Of a DNA stretch of 17,189 bases, positions 1-6,957 are shown in pieces. The stretch is taken from assembly GCF_035762905.1 (NCBI RefSeq), contig NZ_DASUCC010000018.1, positions 1 to 17,189 of the forward strand, given 5' to 3'. How positions within the stretch are numbered: position 1 is the stretch's first letter; every line of letters begins with the position of its first letter. The DNA is from DASYTH01 sp035762905. GTDB lineage: Bacteria > Actinomycetota > Actinomycetes > Mycobacteriales > Pseudonocardiaceae. The notes under the pieces are model-generated. The model had not been told where the DNA came from. It saw only the letters and a list, made by a program, of their open reading frames with translations, and did no database searches. The translations under genes and the position numbers were made by a program.

Positions 1-1
1 C

Positions 2-673
2 AACGTCAACCTCAAGATCCTGCTGTTCAACAACCGGATCTACGGCCTGACCAAGGGCCAGTACTCGCCCACCTCCGAGGAGGGCAAGGTCACCAAGTCC
101 ACCCCGATGGGCTCACTGGACCACCCGTTCAACCCGATCTCCCTCGCGCTGGGCGCCGAGGCCACGTTCGTGGCCCGCACCATGGACTCGGACCGGGCGC
201 AGCTCACCGAGATCCTCACCGCCGCCGCGCAGCACCGGGGCAGCGCGTTCATCGAGATCTACCAGAACTGCCCGATCTTCAACGACGGCGCGTTCGACGT
301 GCTCAAGGAGGCCGGCGAGAAGGAACGACGGCTGATCCCGCTCAGCCACGGCCAGCCGATCCGGTTCGGCCCGGACGGTGAGTACGGCGTGGTGCACTCC
401 GGGTTCGGGTCGCTCGGCGTGGCCCGGATCGAGGACGTCGGCGACGACGCCGTGATCAAGCACGACGCCACCTTGGACGATCCCAGCTACGCCTTCGCCC
501 TGTCCCGACTGTCCACACAGGACCTTTCGCACACGGTCACCGGGATCTTCCGGGACGTGACCCGGCCGACCTACGACGACCACGTCCGGGACCAGGTCGC
601 GCGGGCCCGTGCGGCGCGCCCGGCCGACCTGCGCGCCCTGTTGCACGGCAAGGACACCTGGACGGTCGGCTGA
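2..673 (+). CDS. korB: 2-oxoacid:ferredoxin oxidoreductase subunit beta (KorB), 3' part
   Basis: C-terminal part of the beta subunit of a 2-oxoglutarate/2-oxoacid:ferredoxin oxidoreductase. With KorA it decarboxylates 2-oxoglutarate to succinyl-CoA and passes electrons to ferredoxin in the cytoplasm. About 223 residues are visible and the gene is open at the left edge. The part seen begins in the thiamine-diphosphate-binding domain, with the typical stretch LLFNNRIYGLTKGQYSPTS, followed by STPMGSLDHPFNP, then ATFVART, AFIEIYQNCPIFNDGAF and a short basic tail. These are hallmark segments of actinobacterial KorB. The TGA stop lies only 4 bases from the stop of the convergent small gene, so no separate terminator fits between them. 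korA is expected just upstream, outside the window. The family call is firm; the exact 2-oxoacid preference is inferred from similarity. Confidence 0.93.
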   Translation, partial: NVNLKILLFNNRIYGLTKGQYSPTSEEGKVTKSTPMGSLDHPFNPISLALGAEATFVARTMDSDRAQLTEILTAAAQHRGSAFIEIYQNCPIFNDGAFDVLKEAGEKERRLIPLSHGQPIRFGPDGEYGVVHSGFGSLGVARIEDVGDDAVIKHDATLDDPSYAFALSRLSTQDLSHTVTGIFRDVTRPTYDDHVRDQVARARAARPADLRALLHGKDTWTVG

Positions 674-677
674 GCCG

Positions 678-878
678 TCAGGCGGCCTGGTCGAGATCGG
701 GTGGTTCGCGGTGTGCCGGGCGCAGCTCGGCGCCGTCCGGCACGAGCAGTTCGGCGTGCACGGCTTCGGCCGTGCGGTCACCGACGACGAGCGTGTAGAA
801 GCGGGCGGGCACCCGGTGCCCGGGGCCGGCGTCAACGGTCAGCACTGTGGTCCGGCGCCGGCGAACTGGCCTGTCCAT
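678..878 (-). CDS. Small conserved-looking protein of unknown function (66 aa)
   Basis: A 66-residue protein that I do not recognise. The ATG at 876-878 is preceded by a good Shine-Dalgarno (GGAGGG, spacing about 8), which is preferred over a longer reading from 902. The sequence begins with a basic cluster (MDRPVRRRRTT), has a central segment resembling one or two beta strands (RFYTLVVGDRTAEAVHAELL), and ends acidic (EPPDLDQAA). There is no signal peptide, membrane segment or cysteine. It converges on korB with a 4-base gap and is divergent from the aromatase/cyclase gene across a 187-base intergenic region. The ribosome site and the absence of a better gene in this interval support it being real. 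A function cannot be assigned. Confidence 0.6.
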   Translation of the reverse strand: MDRPVRRRRTTVLTVDAGPGHRVPARFYTLVVGDRTAEAVHAELLVPDGAELRPAHREPPDLDQAA

Positions 879-966
879 GGCTGATCCCTCCAACCGCAGC
901 ATGCGGCCGGCCGGTGCACCGACGCTCGAGCTTCGCTGAAATCCGGCGCAATCGGGGTCGCCCGGT

Positions 967-1020
967 GTTGATCAACGGAAACCCCACCGCAACTCGAGAG
1001 TTCCTCCAGGGCGGGTGGGG
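967..1020. promoter_or_regulatory. Inverted repeats upstream of the aromatase/cyclase gene
   Basis: Within the 187-base divergent intergenic region (879-1065) there is a perfect 10-base palindrome GTTGATCAAC (967-976). It is followed by nested inverted repeats: CCCCACC-GC (982-990) can pair with GCGGGTGGGG (1011-1020) with one bulged base, and between them AACTC-GA-GAGTT (991-1002) is a perfect 5-base repeat with a 2-base spacer. Such spacing is compatible with operator half-sites or with an mRNA hairpin in the leader. I could not identify convincing -35/-10 boxes for either divergent gene, so the regulatory role is inferred only from symmetry and position. Confidence 0.3.
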
Positions 1021-1065
1021 AAAATCACAGGTAGCCGATGCGCTCGCCGAGTGGAGGGAGCGATC

Positions 1066-2037
1066 ATGGCAGAGTTGATGATCCGCACCGCGCGGCACAC
1101 GATTCGCGTTGCCGCCCAACCGAAACGGGTCTACCAGCTCATCGCGGATGTCAACCGGTGGCCGCAGATCTTCGATCCGACGGTCTCGGTGGAACACCTG
1201 GGGTATGCCGGATCCGGCGAACGGGTCCGGGTCTGGGAGCTGGTCGGTGGCGACGTGCACAGCTACGTCTCCCACCGCGAGCTCAACCCGGTGCGCACGC
1301 AGGTGCGTTTCCGGCAGGAGGGCACACCGGACCCGGTGGCCTCCATGGGTGGACTGTGGCTGGTGCTGCCGAAGGGAAACGGCGCACTGGTCACCCTCGA
1401 CCACTACTACCGCGTCGTCGACGACAACCCGGCGGACGCGGAGTGGCTGGCCGCGGCGATCGACCGCAACAGCCGCGCGATGCTCGCGGCGCTGCGGGAG
1501 ACCGCCGAGCTCGACACCGAGCTCGATGCGCTCTGGCTGTCCTGCGAGGACAGCGTGGACATCGATGGCGATGCCCGTGACGTGTACGACTTTCTGGCCC
1601 GCGCCGAGGACTACCCGCAGCGGTTGGCGCACGTCGACCGCGTGCTGCTTGCCGAGGAGGTCTTCGGCATCCAGCATCTCGAGACCGACATCCGGACGCC
1701 CGACGGCGCCGTGCACTCGACCGCCACGGTCCGGGTGTGCTTCCCGGAGACCCACATCGTCTACAAGCAGACCAGGCCCCCGGCGATCATGCGCGCGCAC
1801 ACCGGTGTCTTCGTGGTGCGCGGGCTGCCGACCGGGGTCCGGGTCACCGCCCAGCACACCGTGCTGCTGCGGCGGGAGGCGATGACCGGCCCGCTCGGCG
1901 CCGAGTTCGGCGCCACGCAGGACGCCCGGGTGGCGGTGCGCGAGGTGCTGCGGGCGTTCAGCCTTGGCACGCTCGGCCGGGCGAAGGCGTTTGCCGAGGC
2001 ACGCCGGCCGGTCTGGGCGAGCGGGCCGCAACGCTAG
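1066..2037 (+). CDS. Didomain polyketide aromatase/cyclase (SRPBCC, type II PKS ARO/CYC-like)
   Basis: A 323-residue cytoplasmic protein made of two tandem SRPBCC (START-like) domains, about residues 5-150 and 160-315. This is the architecture of the aromatase/cyclases that fold and dehydrate the first ring of poly-beta-ketone chains in type II polyketide synthesis. Diagnostic N-domain segments are present: DVNRWPQIFDPTV (28-40), RFRQE (81-85) and PVASMGGLW (90-98), then DRNSRAMLAAL. The C-domain has RDVYDFLARAEDYPQRLAHV (171-190) and YKQTRPPAIMRAHTG (233-247). The ATG at 1066 has a GGAGGG ribosome site 8 bases upstream; in-frame starts further upstream lack one. It heads a plus-strand operon; the next start lies 21 bases after its stop. 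No ketosynthase, chain-length factor or acyl carrier protein is in the window, so its acyl partner is unknown. The family call is secure and the substrate is not. Confidence 0.9.
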   Translation: MAELMIRTARHTIRVAAQPKRVYQLIADVNRWPQIFDPTVSVEHLGYAGSGERVRVWELVGGDVHSYVSHRELNPVRTQVRFRQEGTPDPVASMGGLWLVLPKGNGALVTLDHYYRVVDDNPADAEWLAAAIDRNSRAMLAALRETAELDTELDALWLSCEDSVDIDGDARDVYDFLARAEDYPQRLAHVDRVLLAEEVFGIQHLETDIRTPDGAVHSTATVRVCFPETHIVYKQTRPPAIMRAHTGVFVVRGLPTGVRVTAQHTVLLRREAMTGPLGAEFGATQDARVAVREVLRAFSLGTLGRAKAFAEARRPVWASGPQR

Positions 2038-2058
2038 TTGTTCCAGGGGGTGTTGGAC

Positions 2059-2922
2059 GTGAGTACGACCGTAACTCGGTTACCGGTGCCGGAACCCGAA
2101 CACCGGCAGGTGCCGGTCGGATCGGTCGACGTGCTGCCGATGTTGGCCGCGGCCGCCTGGCCGGACCGCACCGCGCTGCTCGGCGACGCCGGCCCGGTCA
2201 CCTTCGCCGAACTGGACCACCGGATCTCCCGGCTGGCGGCCGGAATCCGCACGCTGATCGGTGGTGACGGCTCGGTCGTCGCGGTGTCCGCGCAGCCCGG
2301 CGTGGAGTTCGCGGTGGCCTACTACGCCGTGGTGCGCAGCGGAAACGTCGTCGCGCCGGTGCATCCGCAACTCGACGCCGCGGTGCTCGACCGGCTGCTG
2401 GTCTCGGTCGCGGCCCGGGCCGTGGTGCTGACCGGCGCGATGCACGACCGGGCGCGTCCGGTGCTGACCGCCGCCCCCGGGCTGGAGCACGTGCTGCTGC
2501 TGGACGGCGCGGACATCCGGCCGGGTGTGCCGGTCTGCGCCGAGCTGTGCGACCGCGGCCTGCTGGTCGAGCCGCGGGACCGGGACGAGAACGAGGTCGG
2601 CGCGATCGTGTTCGGCGCCGGGCGGTGCGGTTACGCCAAGGCCGCCGGGCGCAGGCACCACGAGCTGAAGCTCGACGCCGTCCGCACCGGCGCCGCGCAC
2701 GGGCTCTCCGACCGGGCGGTGACGCTCAACGCGCTGCCCAGCTTCCAGCAGGGTCACCTGAACGCGGCCGTCTGGACCGGCGCCACGCAGGTGTTCTGCG
2801 GCAGCCAGGATCCGGGCGTGCTGGCCGGCGAGATCGAACGGCACGGCGCGAGCCACTGCTACCGGTTGCCGGGCGAGCACCCGCCGTTCCCCGTGCCGGA
2901 CCGGACGGTCGTGGCATCATGA
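2059..2922 (+). CDS. Short, degenerate AMP-binding (ANL superfamily) acyl-CoA ligase-like protein
   Basis: A 287-residue protein matching only the N-terminal part of AMP-forming acyl-CoA synthetases, which are usually over 500 residues. It has the early segments (PDRTALLGDAGPVTFAELDHR, then FAVAYYAVVRSGNVVAPVHP) and a late piece, LPSFQQGHLNAAVWTGATQVF, that aligns with the family's LPLFH-type region. The ATP-binding P-loop, normally TSGTTGxPKG, has decayed to GAGRCGYAKA near residues 186-195. The YxxxE, TGD and hinge motifs and the whole C-terminal domain are absent. The GTG at 2059 has an AGGGGG site 8 bases upstream; a TTG at 2038 is less likely. The stop overlaps the next ATG as ATGA (2919-2922), so it is still translated in a coupled operon. 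Ligase activity is very unlikely. It may be a decaying remnant or a repurposed binding or scaffold protein. Confidence 0.8.
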   Translation: MSTTVTRLPVPEPEHRQVPVGSVDVLPMLAAAAWPDRTALLGDAGPVTFAELDHRISRLAAGIRTLIGGDGSVVAVSAQPGVEFAVAYYAVVRSGNVVAPVHPQLDAAVLDRLLVSVAARAVVLTGAMHDRARPVLTAAPGLEHVLLLDGADIRPGVPVCAELCDRGLLVEPRDRDENEVGAIVFGAGRCGYAKAAGRRHHELKLDAVRTGAAHGLSDRAVTLNALPSFQQGHLNAAVWTGATQVFCGSQDPGVLAGEIERHGASHCYRLPGEHPPFPVPDRTVVAS

Positions 2923-3437
2923 TCAACTCGGCGACCGTGTACCCGAGTTCGGTGCGTGACGCCATGGCCCGGTGGCCGACCGGGATCGCCGTGATCACCA
3001 CGGCGGACCAGGGCGGCTGGTGGTGGGGCTGCACCGCCGACTCGTTCAGCCCGGTGTCGGTCCGCCCGCCGCTGATCTCGGTGTGCCTGGACCGCCAGCA
3101 CCGCTGCCGGCCGGCGTTCGCCGCGGCCGACATGTTCGCGGTGAACGTGCTGCGCGACGGCCAGGAAGACCTGGCCCGCCGGTTCGCCGGCAGCGCCGCG
3201 GACGACTTCGAGGGCATCGCGGTGGAGCGCGGCTTCGAGGACGTCCCGCTGCTGTGCGACGTCTCGGTGCGGATGGAGTGCCGCACCACCAGTGTGGTGC
3301 CGGCCGGCGATCACATCATGTTGCTCGGCGAGGTACGCAGAGTGCGCACCGGTCCCGGTGAGCCCCTGGTCTACCTGCACCGCAACTTCCGCCGGTTGCA
3401 CCGGCCCGACCCGCTGCCGGCGGCCGCAGGCTTCTAG
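2919..3437 (+). CDS. Flavin reductase family protein (FMN-binding split barrel)
   Basis: A 172-residue flavin:NAD(P)H reductase-like protein of the family that supplies reduced flavin to two-component monooxygenases. Visible family features are PTGIAVITT (20-28), TADSFSPVSVRPPL (39-52, flavin phosphate-binding loop), FAVNVL (73-78), AGDHIMLLGEV (129-139) and the closing PLVYLHRNFRRL (149-160). Length and order fit the family well. Its ATG overlaps the stop of the preceding ligase-like gene (ATGA), so translation is probably coupled. Next to an aromatase/cyclase this arrangement resembles the oxygenase-reductase pairs that tailor aromatic polyketides, but the partner oxygenase is not visible here. 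Nicotinamide preference cannot be read from the sequence. Confidence 0.88.
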   Translation: MINSATVYPSSVRDAMARWPTGIAVITTADQGGWWWGCTADSFSPVSVRPPLISVCLDRQHRCRPAFAAADMFAVNVLRDGQEDLARRFAGSAADDFEGIAVERGFEDVPLLCDVSVRMECRTTSVVPAGDHIMLLGEVRRVRTGPGEPLVYLHRNFRRLHRPDPLPAAAGF

Positions 3438-3497
3438 ACGGCACCTAAAGATGGCTTTACGCTCTCGGCAACCTTCAGCGCGGTCGGAGTGGGGCAC

Positions 3498-5309
3498 ATG
3501 AGCGAGCCATTGGCAGCCAACATCAGCAGCAGCTTGTGCGAGGCGTTTCAGGCGCGGGTAGCCGAGATGCCAGACGCGGTGGCACTGCGGACACCCGGTG
3601 ACGCGGTGACCGTCACCTGGCGGGAGTACGGCGAGCGGGTCCGGGCGATCGCCGCCGGGCTGGCCGCCCGCGGCGTGTCGAAGGGCGACACCGTCGCGCT
3701 GATGATGACCAACCGGCCGGAGTTCCACCTGTGCGACACCGCGGCGCTGCACCTCGGGGCGGCGCCGTTCTCGGTGTACAACACCTCGGCCCCGGAGCAG
3801 ATCGCCTACCTGTTCGGCAACGCCGGCAACAAGGTCGTGTTCACCGAGAAGGTGTTCCTGCCGCGGATCGCCGAGGTGGCGGGTGACATAGAACACATCG
3901 TCTGCGTGGACGGCCCGGCCGAGGGCGCGATCTCGCTCGAGGAGCTGGAGGCCGGCGGCGACGCCGACTTCGACTTCGACGCGGCCTGGCGCGCGGTCGG
4001 GCCGGAGGACCTGGCCACGATCATCTACACCTCGGGCACCACCGGACCGCCCAAGGGCGTGGAGCTGACCCACGCCAACATCACCGTCGAGGCGACCACG
4101 GTCGACCTGTTCCGGGTCGAGAAGGGCTGGCGGGTGCTGTCCTACCTGCCGGCCGCGCACATCGCCGACCGGGTCACCTCGCACTACTCGATGATGCTGT
4201 TCGGCTCGGAGACCACGTCGGTGGACGACCCGCGCAAGATGGCCGCTGCCCTGCCCGACGTGCGGCCGCACCTGTTCTTCGGCGTGCCCCGGGTGTGGGA
4301 GAAGTTCAAGTCCGCGATCGACGCGGGCCTGGCCGCTGAGCCCAAGGCGGCCAAGCGGAACATCGCCAACTGGGCGATCGGCGTCGGTGTGCGGGCGGCC
4401 CGGTACTCGCTGGCCAACAAGCCGATCCCGGCGGTGCTGGCGATGCAGCACAAGATCGCCGACGCGCTGGTGCTGTCCAAGCTGCGGGCCAAGCTCGGGC
4501 TGGACCGGGCGCAGATCTGCGCGTCCGGGGCGGCGCCGATCTCGGCCGAGACGCTGGAGTACTTCTGGGGCCTGGGAATCCCGGTGTACGAGGTGTGGGG
4601 CATGTCCGAGACCAGCGGCATGTCGACGTGCACCTCGCCGAACAACGTGAAGATCGGCACGGTCGGCCAGGCGGTGCCCGGGGTCGAGGTGAAGCTGGCC
4701 GAGGACGGCGAGCTGCTCGCCCGCGGGCTGACCCTCATGCGCGGCTACCGCAACGATCCGGAGAAGACCGCCGAGACCATCGACGCCGACGGCTGGCTGC
4801 ACACCGGGGACATCGCCAAGATCGACGACGAGGGCTACGTCACGATCGTGGACCGGAAGAAGGAACTGATCATCAACGAGGCCGGCAAGAACATGTCGCC
4901 GGCCAACATCGAGAACACCATCAAGGCGTCCTGCTCCGTCCTCGGCCCCGTCGTGGCGATCGGCGACGCCCGCCCGTACATCTCCGCCCTTGTCGTCCTC
5001 GACCCCGACGCCGCCGCGGCCCTCGCCGCCGCGAACGGCGTGACGGAGACGTCGCCGGCCGCCCTCGCCGCGCACCCCACCATCCGCGACGCCGTCACCG
5101 CCGGTGTCCGGGCCGGCAACGAGAAGCTCTCCCGGGCCGAGCAGATCAAGCGGTTCCGGATCCTGCCCGCCGTCTGGGAACCCGGCGGCGACGAGCTCAC
5201 CCCCACCCTCAAGCTCCGCCGCAGGCCGATCGCCGAGAAGTACCAGCACGAGATCGACGAGCTCTACACCGCCACCCCCGCCGGCGACACCATCGATCTC
5301 TCCTCGTAG
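3498..5309 (+). CDS. Long-chain fatty acid--CoA ligase, FadD15-like
   Basis: A 603-residue AMP-forming acyl-CoA synthetase that activates long-chain fatty acids to acyl-CoA via an acyl-adenylate. All core motifs are intact: P-loop YTSGTTGPPKG (177-187), YEVWGMSET (364-372), GWLHTGD (432-438), hinge DRKKELI (452-458) and the C-terminal catalytic-lysine region TPTLKLRR (568-575). The long insert between the P-loop and YEVWGMSET, including FFGVPRVWEKF, is typical of the FadD15/long-chain group in mycobacteria and relatives. The ATG at 3498 is chosen because GGAG lies 8 bases upstream; a GTG at 3489 would extend it by three residues. It follows the flavin reductase by 60 bases and may be co-transcribed or have its own promoter. 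In contrast to the decayed ligase two genes upstream, this copy looks fully functional. Confidence 0.93.
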   Translation: MSEPLAANISSSLCEAFQARVAEMPDAVALRTPGDAVTVTWREYGERVRAIAAGLAARGVSKGDTVALMMTNRPEFHLCDTAALHLGAAPFSVYNTSAPEQIAYLFGNAGNKVVFTEKVFLPRIAEVAGDIEHIVCVDGPAEGAISLEELEAGGDADFDFDAAWRAVGPEDLATIIYTSGTTGPPKGVELTHANITVEATTVDLFRVEKGWRVLSYLPAAHIADRVTSHYSMMLFGSETTSVDDPRKMAAALPDVRPHLFFGVPRVWEKFKSAIDAGLAAEPKAAKRNIANWAIGVGVRAARYSLANKPIPAVLAMQHKIADALVLSKLRAKLGLDRAQICASGAAPISAETLEYFWGLGIPVYEVWGMSETSGMSTCTSPNNVKIGTVGQAVPGVEVKLAEDGELLARGLTLMRGYRNDPEKTAETIDADGWLHTGDIAKIDDEGYVTIVDRKKELIINEAGKNMSPANIENTIKASCSVLGPVVAIGDARPYISALVVLDPDAAAALAAANGVTETSPAALAAHPTIRDAVTAGVRAGNEKLSRAEQIKRFRILPAVWEPGGDELTPTLKLRRRPIAEKYQHEIDELYTATPAGDTIDLSS

Positions 5310-5364
5310 CAACGGTGCCGAAAGCGCCGGGTGCCTGCGGCGCCCGGCGCTTTCGGCGAGTTGC
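5309..5364. terminator. Strong bidirectional hairpin terminator between convergent genes
   Basis: A 19-base stem (5317-5335 with 5339-5357) contains a single G-U pair and a 3-base TGC loop. It is extended by GCAAC (5309-5313) pairing with GTTGC (5360-5364) across a small internal loop. There is no T tract on either strand, as is common in actinobacteria. It begins at the acyl-CoA ligase stop and lies 37 bases beyond the stop of the convergent crotonase gene, so it can terminate both transcripts. Confidence 0.85.
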
Positions 5365-5400
5365 CGAGTGCGGGCACCCGAGTCGCTGGTCGCGGCACCG

Positions 5401-6243
5401 TCAGGTCGCGTTCCACGGCAGGTAGTCCGGGAGGTTGCGGCTCACCGTCTCCGTCCACACGGGATCCCGCTTCTGCAGGAAGGACAGCACGCCCTCGACC
5501 GCGTCGGGGCTCTGCGCCAGGCCGGCGATCAGTCGGGAGTCCAGGCGCTGCACCGGAAACGGTGAGTCGAGCGGGCTCATCCGGAACAGCAGGTGCCGGA
5601 TCACGGCCACCGGGACCGGGGCGGTGCGCCGGGCCAGCTCCGCGGCCAGCTCGTAGGCCCGCGGCAGCACCTCGTCGGCCGGGTGCAGCTCGCCGACCAG
5701 CCCGGCGGCCAGGGCCTCCTCGGCGCCGAACACCCGGCCGCTGATCATCCAGTCCAGGGAACGCCCCAGGCCGACCAGCCGGGGGAGGAACCACGTCGAC
5801 GCGCCCTCCGGGTAGAACCCGCGGCGGCTGAACACGAAGCCGAACCGCGCATCGGCAGCCGCCAACCGGAAGTCGGCCGGCAGGATGATCGTCGAGCCGG
5901 CGCCGACCGCCGCGCCCCGGATCGCCGCGATCACCGGCTTGTTCATCGCGAAGATGCGCATCGAGCACCGGCCGGCCGGCTCGTCCCAGTCCGCGTCCGG
6001 CGTCGGGGCCCCGAGCGAGCCCCCGGACAGGTCCGCGCCGACGCAGAAGTCCGGCCCCTCCCCGGTGAACACCACCACCCGCACGCCGTCGTCGAGATCG
6101 GCCCGGCCGAACGCGTCGGCCAGTTCGTCGGCCATCCGCATGGTGTATCCGTTGCGCGCCGCCGGCCGGTTCAGCGAGACGGTCGCGACCGCCCCGTCCA
6201 CCGCGTACCGGATCTCCTCGTAGTGGTCCACGTGCGACATCAT
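5401..6243 (-). CDS. Enoyl-CoA hydratase/isomerase (crotonase) family protein, non-canonical active site
   Basis: A 280-residue crotonase-fold protein acting on acyl-CoA thioesters. Residue numbers here count from the GTG at 6246, one codon before the ATG chosen. The oxyanion-hole strand is present (DFCVGADL, 66-73), as is the second fold signature (PVIAAIRGAAVGAG, 104-117). Aligned by eye with rat hydratase, the two catalytic glutamates are replaced: Glu144 by Thr119 and Glu164 by Phe139. Instead Glu147 occurs in GFYPEGAST, the position where peroxisomal-type enoyl-CoA isomerases carry their catalytic acid (PEGCS). An isomerase-like or other non-hydratase reaction is therefore more likely than hydration. 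Three tandem start codons (GTG ATG ATG, 6238-6246) precede SHVDHYEE and the ribosome site is weak, so the start is uncertain by one or two codons. It is divergent from the metallopeptidase gene across about 38 bases. Confidence 0.9.
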   Translation of the reverse strand: MMSHVDHYEEIRYAVDGAVATVSLNRPAARNGYTMRMADELADAFGRADLDDGVRVVVFTGEGPDFCVGADLSGGSLGAPTPDADWDEPAGRCSMRIFAMNKPVIAAIRGAAVGAGSTIILPADFRLAAADARFGFVFSRRGFYPEGASTWFLPRLVGLGRSLDWMISGRVFGAEEALAAGLVGELHPADEVLPRAYELAAELARRTAPVPVAVIRHLLFRMSPLDSPFPVQRLDSRLIAGLAQSPDAVEGVLSFLQKRDPVWTETVSRNLPDYLPWNAT

Positions 6244-6263
6244 CACACCGATCCGACCGCTCG

Positions 6264-6269
6264 TATGGT
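6264..6269 (+). promoter_or_regulatory. Possible -10 box (TATGGT) for the metallopeptidase-proA operon
   Basis: TATGGT ends 12 bases before the GTG at 6282. That spacing would give a transcript starting almost at the start codon, consistent with the lack of any Shine-Dalgarno there. No clear -35 box is visible, and the intergenic gap is under 40 bases, so the upstream part of the promoter would overlap the start of the divergent crotonase gene. Confidence 0.25.
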
Positions 6270-6281
6270 GATCTGTTCGGC

Positions 6282-6938
6282 GTGCGTCCGGACACCGTGG
6301 CCCTGATCGCCGCCGGTGCGGCGCTGCTCGTCGTGCTGCTGCCCGGCCCGTGGCGGCTCACCCGCAACGTGATCACGATCGTGCACGAGGCCGGCCACGC
6401 GCTCACCGCGCTGCTGGCCGGCCGGCGGCTGCGCGGGATCCGGCTGCACTCGGACACCTCCGGGCTCACCCTGTCGCGGGGCCGCCCGTACGGCGCGGGC
6501 ATGGTGTGCACGGCGCTGGCCGGCTATCCGGCGCCCTCGCTCCTCGGCCTGCTCTACGCCGGGCTGCTGGCGACCGGACACCCGAGCGCACCACTGGTGC
6601 TCAGCACGGTCCTGCTGGCCGGGGTGCTCGTCATGGTGCGCAACGCCTACGGCGTGGTGTCCGTGTTGCTCACCGGCGCCGTGCTGATCGGCGTGTCCTG
6701 GTTGGCGCCGGCCGAGGTGCAGGACGCGTTCGCCCAGGTGATCACCTGGTTCCTGCTGTTCGGCGGGATCCGGCCGGTCGGCGAGCTGCAGCGGATCCGC
6801 CGCCGGGGCCGCGCCTACGACTCCGACGCCGACCAGCTCGGTCGGCTGACCGGCACGCCCGGCTTCCTCTGGGTCGGTTCGTTCGGTCTGATCGGCCTCG
6901 GTGCGCTGGTGCTGGCCGGCGGCTGGCTGCTCGCCTGA
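6282..6938 (+). CDS. M50B-like membrane zinc metallopeptidase
   Basis: A 218-residue integral membrane protein of the M50B-like family, related to intramembrane site-2-type proteases. The zinc-binding HEAGH motif lies at residues 35-39 just after the first hydrophobic segment (about 5-22). Further hydrophobic segments are near 78-98, 103-119, 121-141, 146-161 and 198-217. A likely third metal ligand is one of the aspartates in DSDADQL (180-186), the position where such proteins usually carry an Asp. The start is taken as GTG 6282; no upstream in-frame start with a ribosome site exists, and translation may be leaderless. The stop is 19 bases before proA, so the two are probably one transcript. 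The substrate is unknown. The short length, with no PDZ or CBS domain, argues against a RseP- or SpoIVFB-like role. Confidence 0.87.
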   Translation: MRPDTVALIAAGAALLVVLLPGPWRLTRNVITIVHEAGHALTALLAGRRLRGIRLHSDTSGLTLSRGRPYGAGMVCTALAGYPAPSLLGLLYAGLLATGHPSAPLVLSTVLLAGVLVMVRNAYGVVSVLLTGAVLIGVSWLAPAEVQDAFAQVITWFLLFGGIRPVGELQRIRRRGRAYDSDADQLGRLTGTPGFLWVGSFGLIGLGALVLAGGWLLA

Positions 6939-6957
6939 TGCGGCACACTTTTCGGAC

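Noticed and set aside
661..679. GACGG...CCGTC inverted repeat at the korB 3' end as a terminator
   Set aside because: Short 5-base arms with a 9-base loop spanning both coding ends; not distinguishable from chance at this GC content.
2859..5312. An 817-codon open frame on the minus strand opposite the flavin reductase and acyl-CoA ligase genes
   Set aside because: It is low-complexity (Gly/Arg/Val/Asp/His-rich), matches no family and lies wholly opposite well-supported genes; such antisense frames are expected at this GC content.
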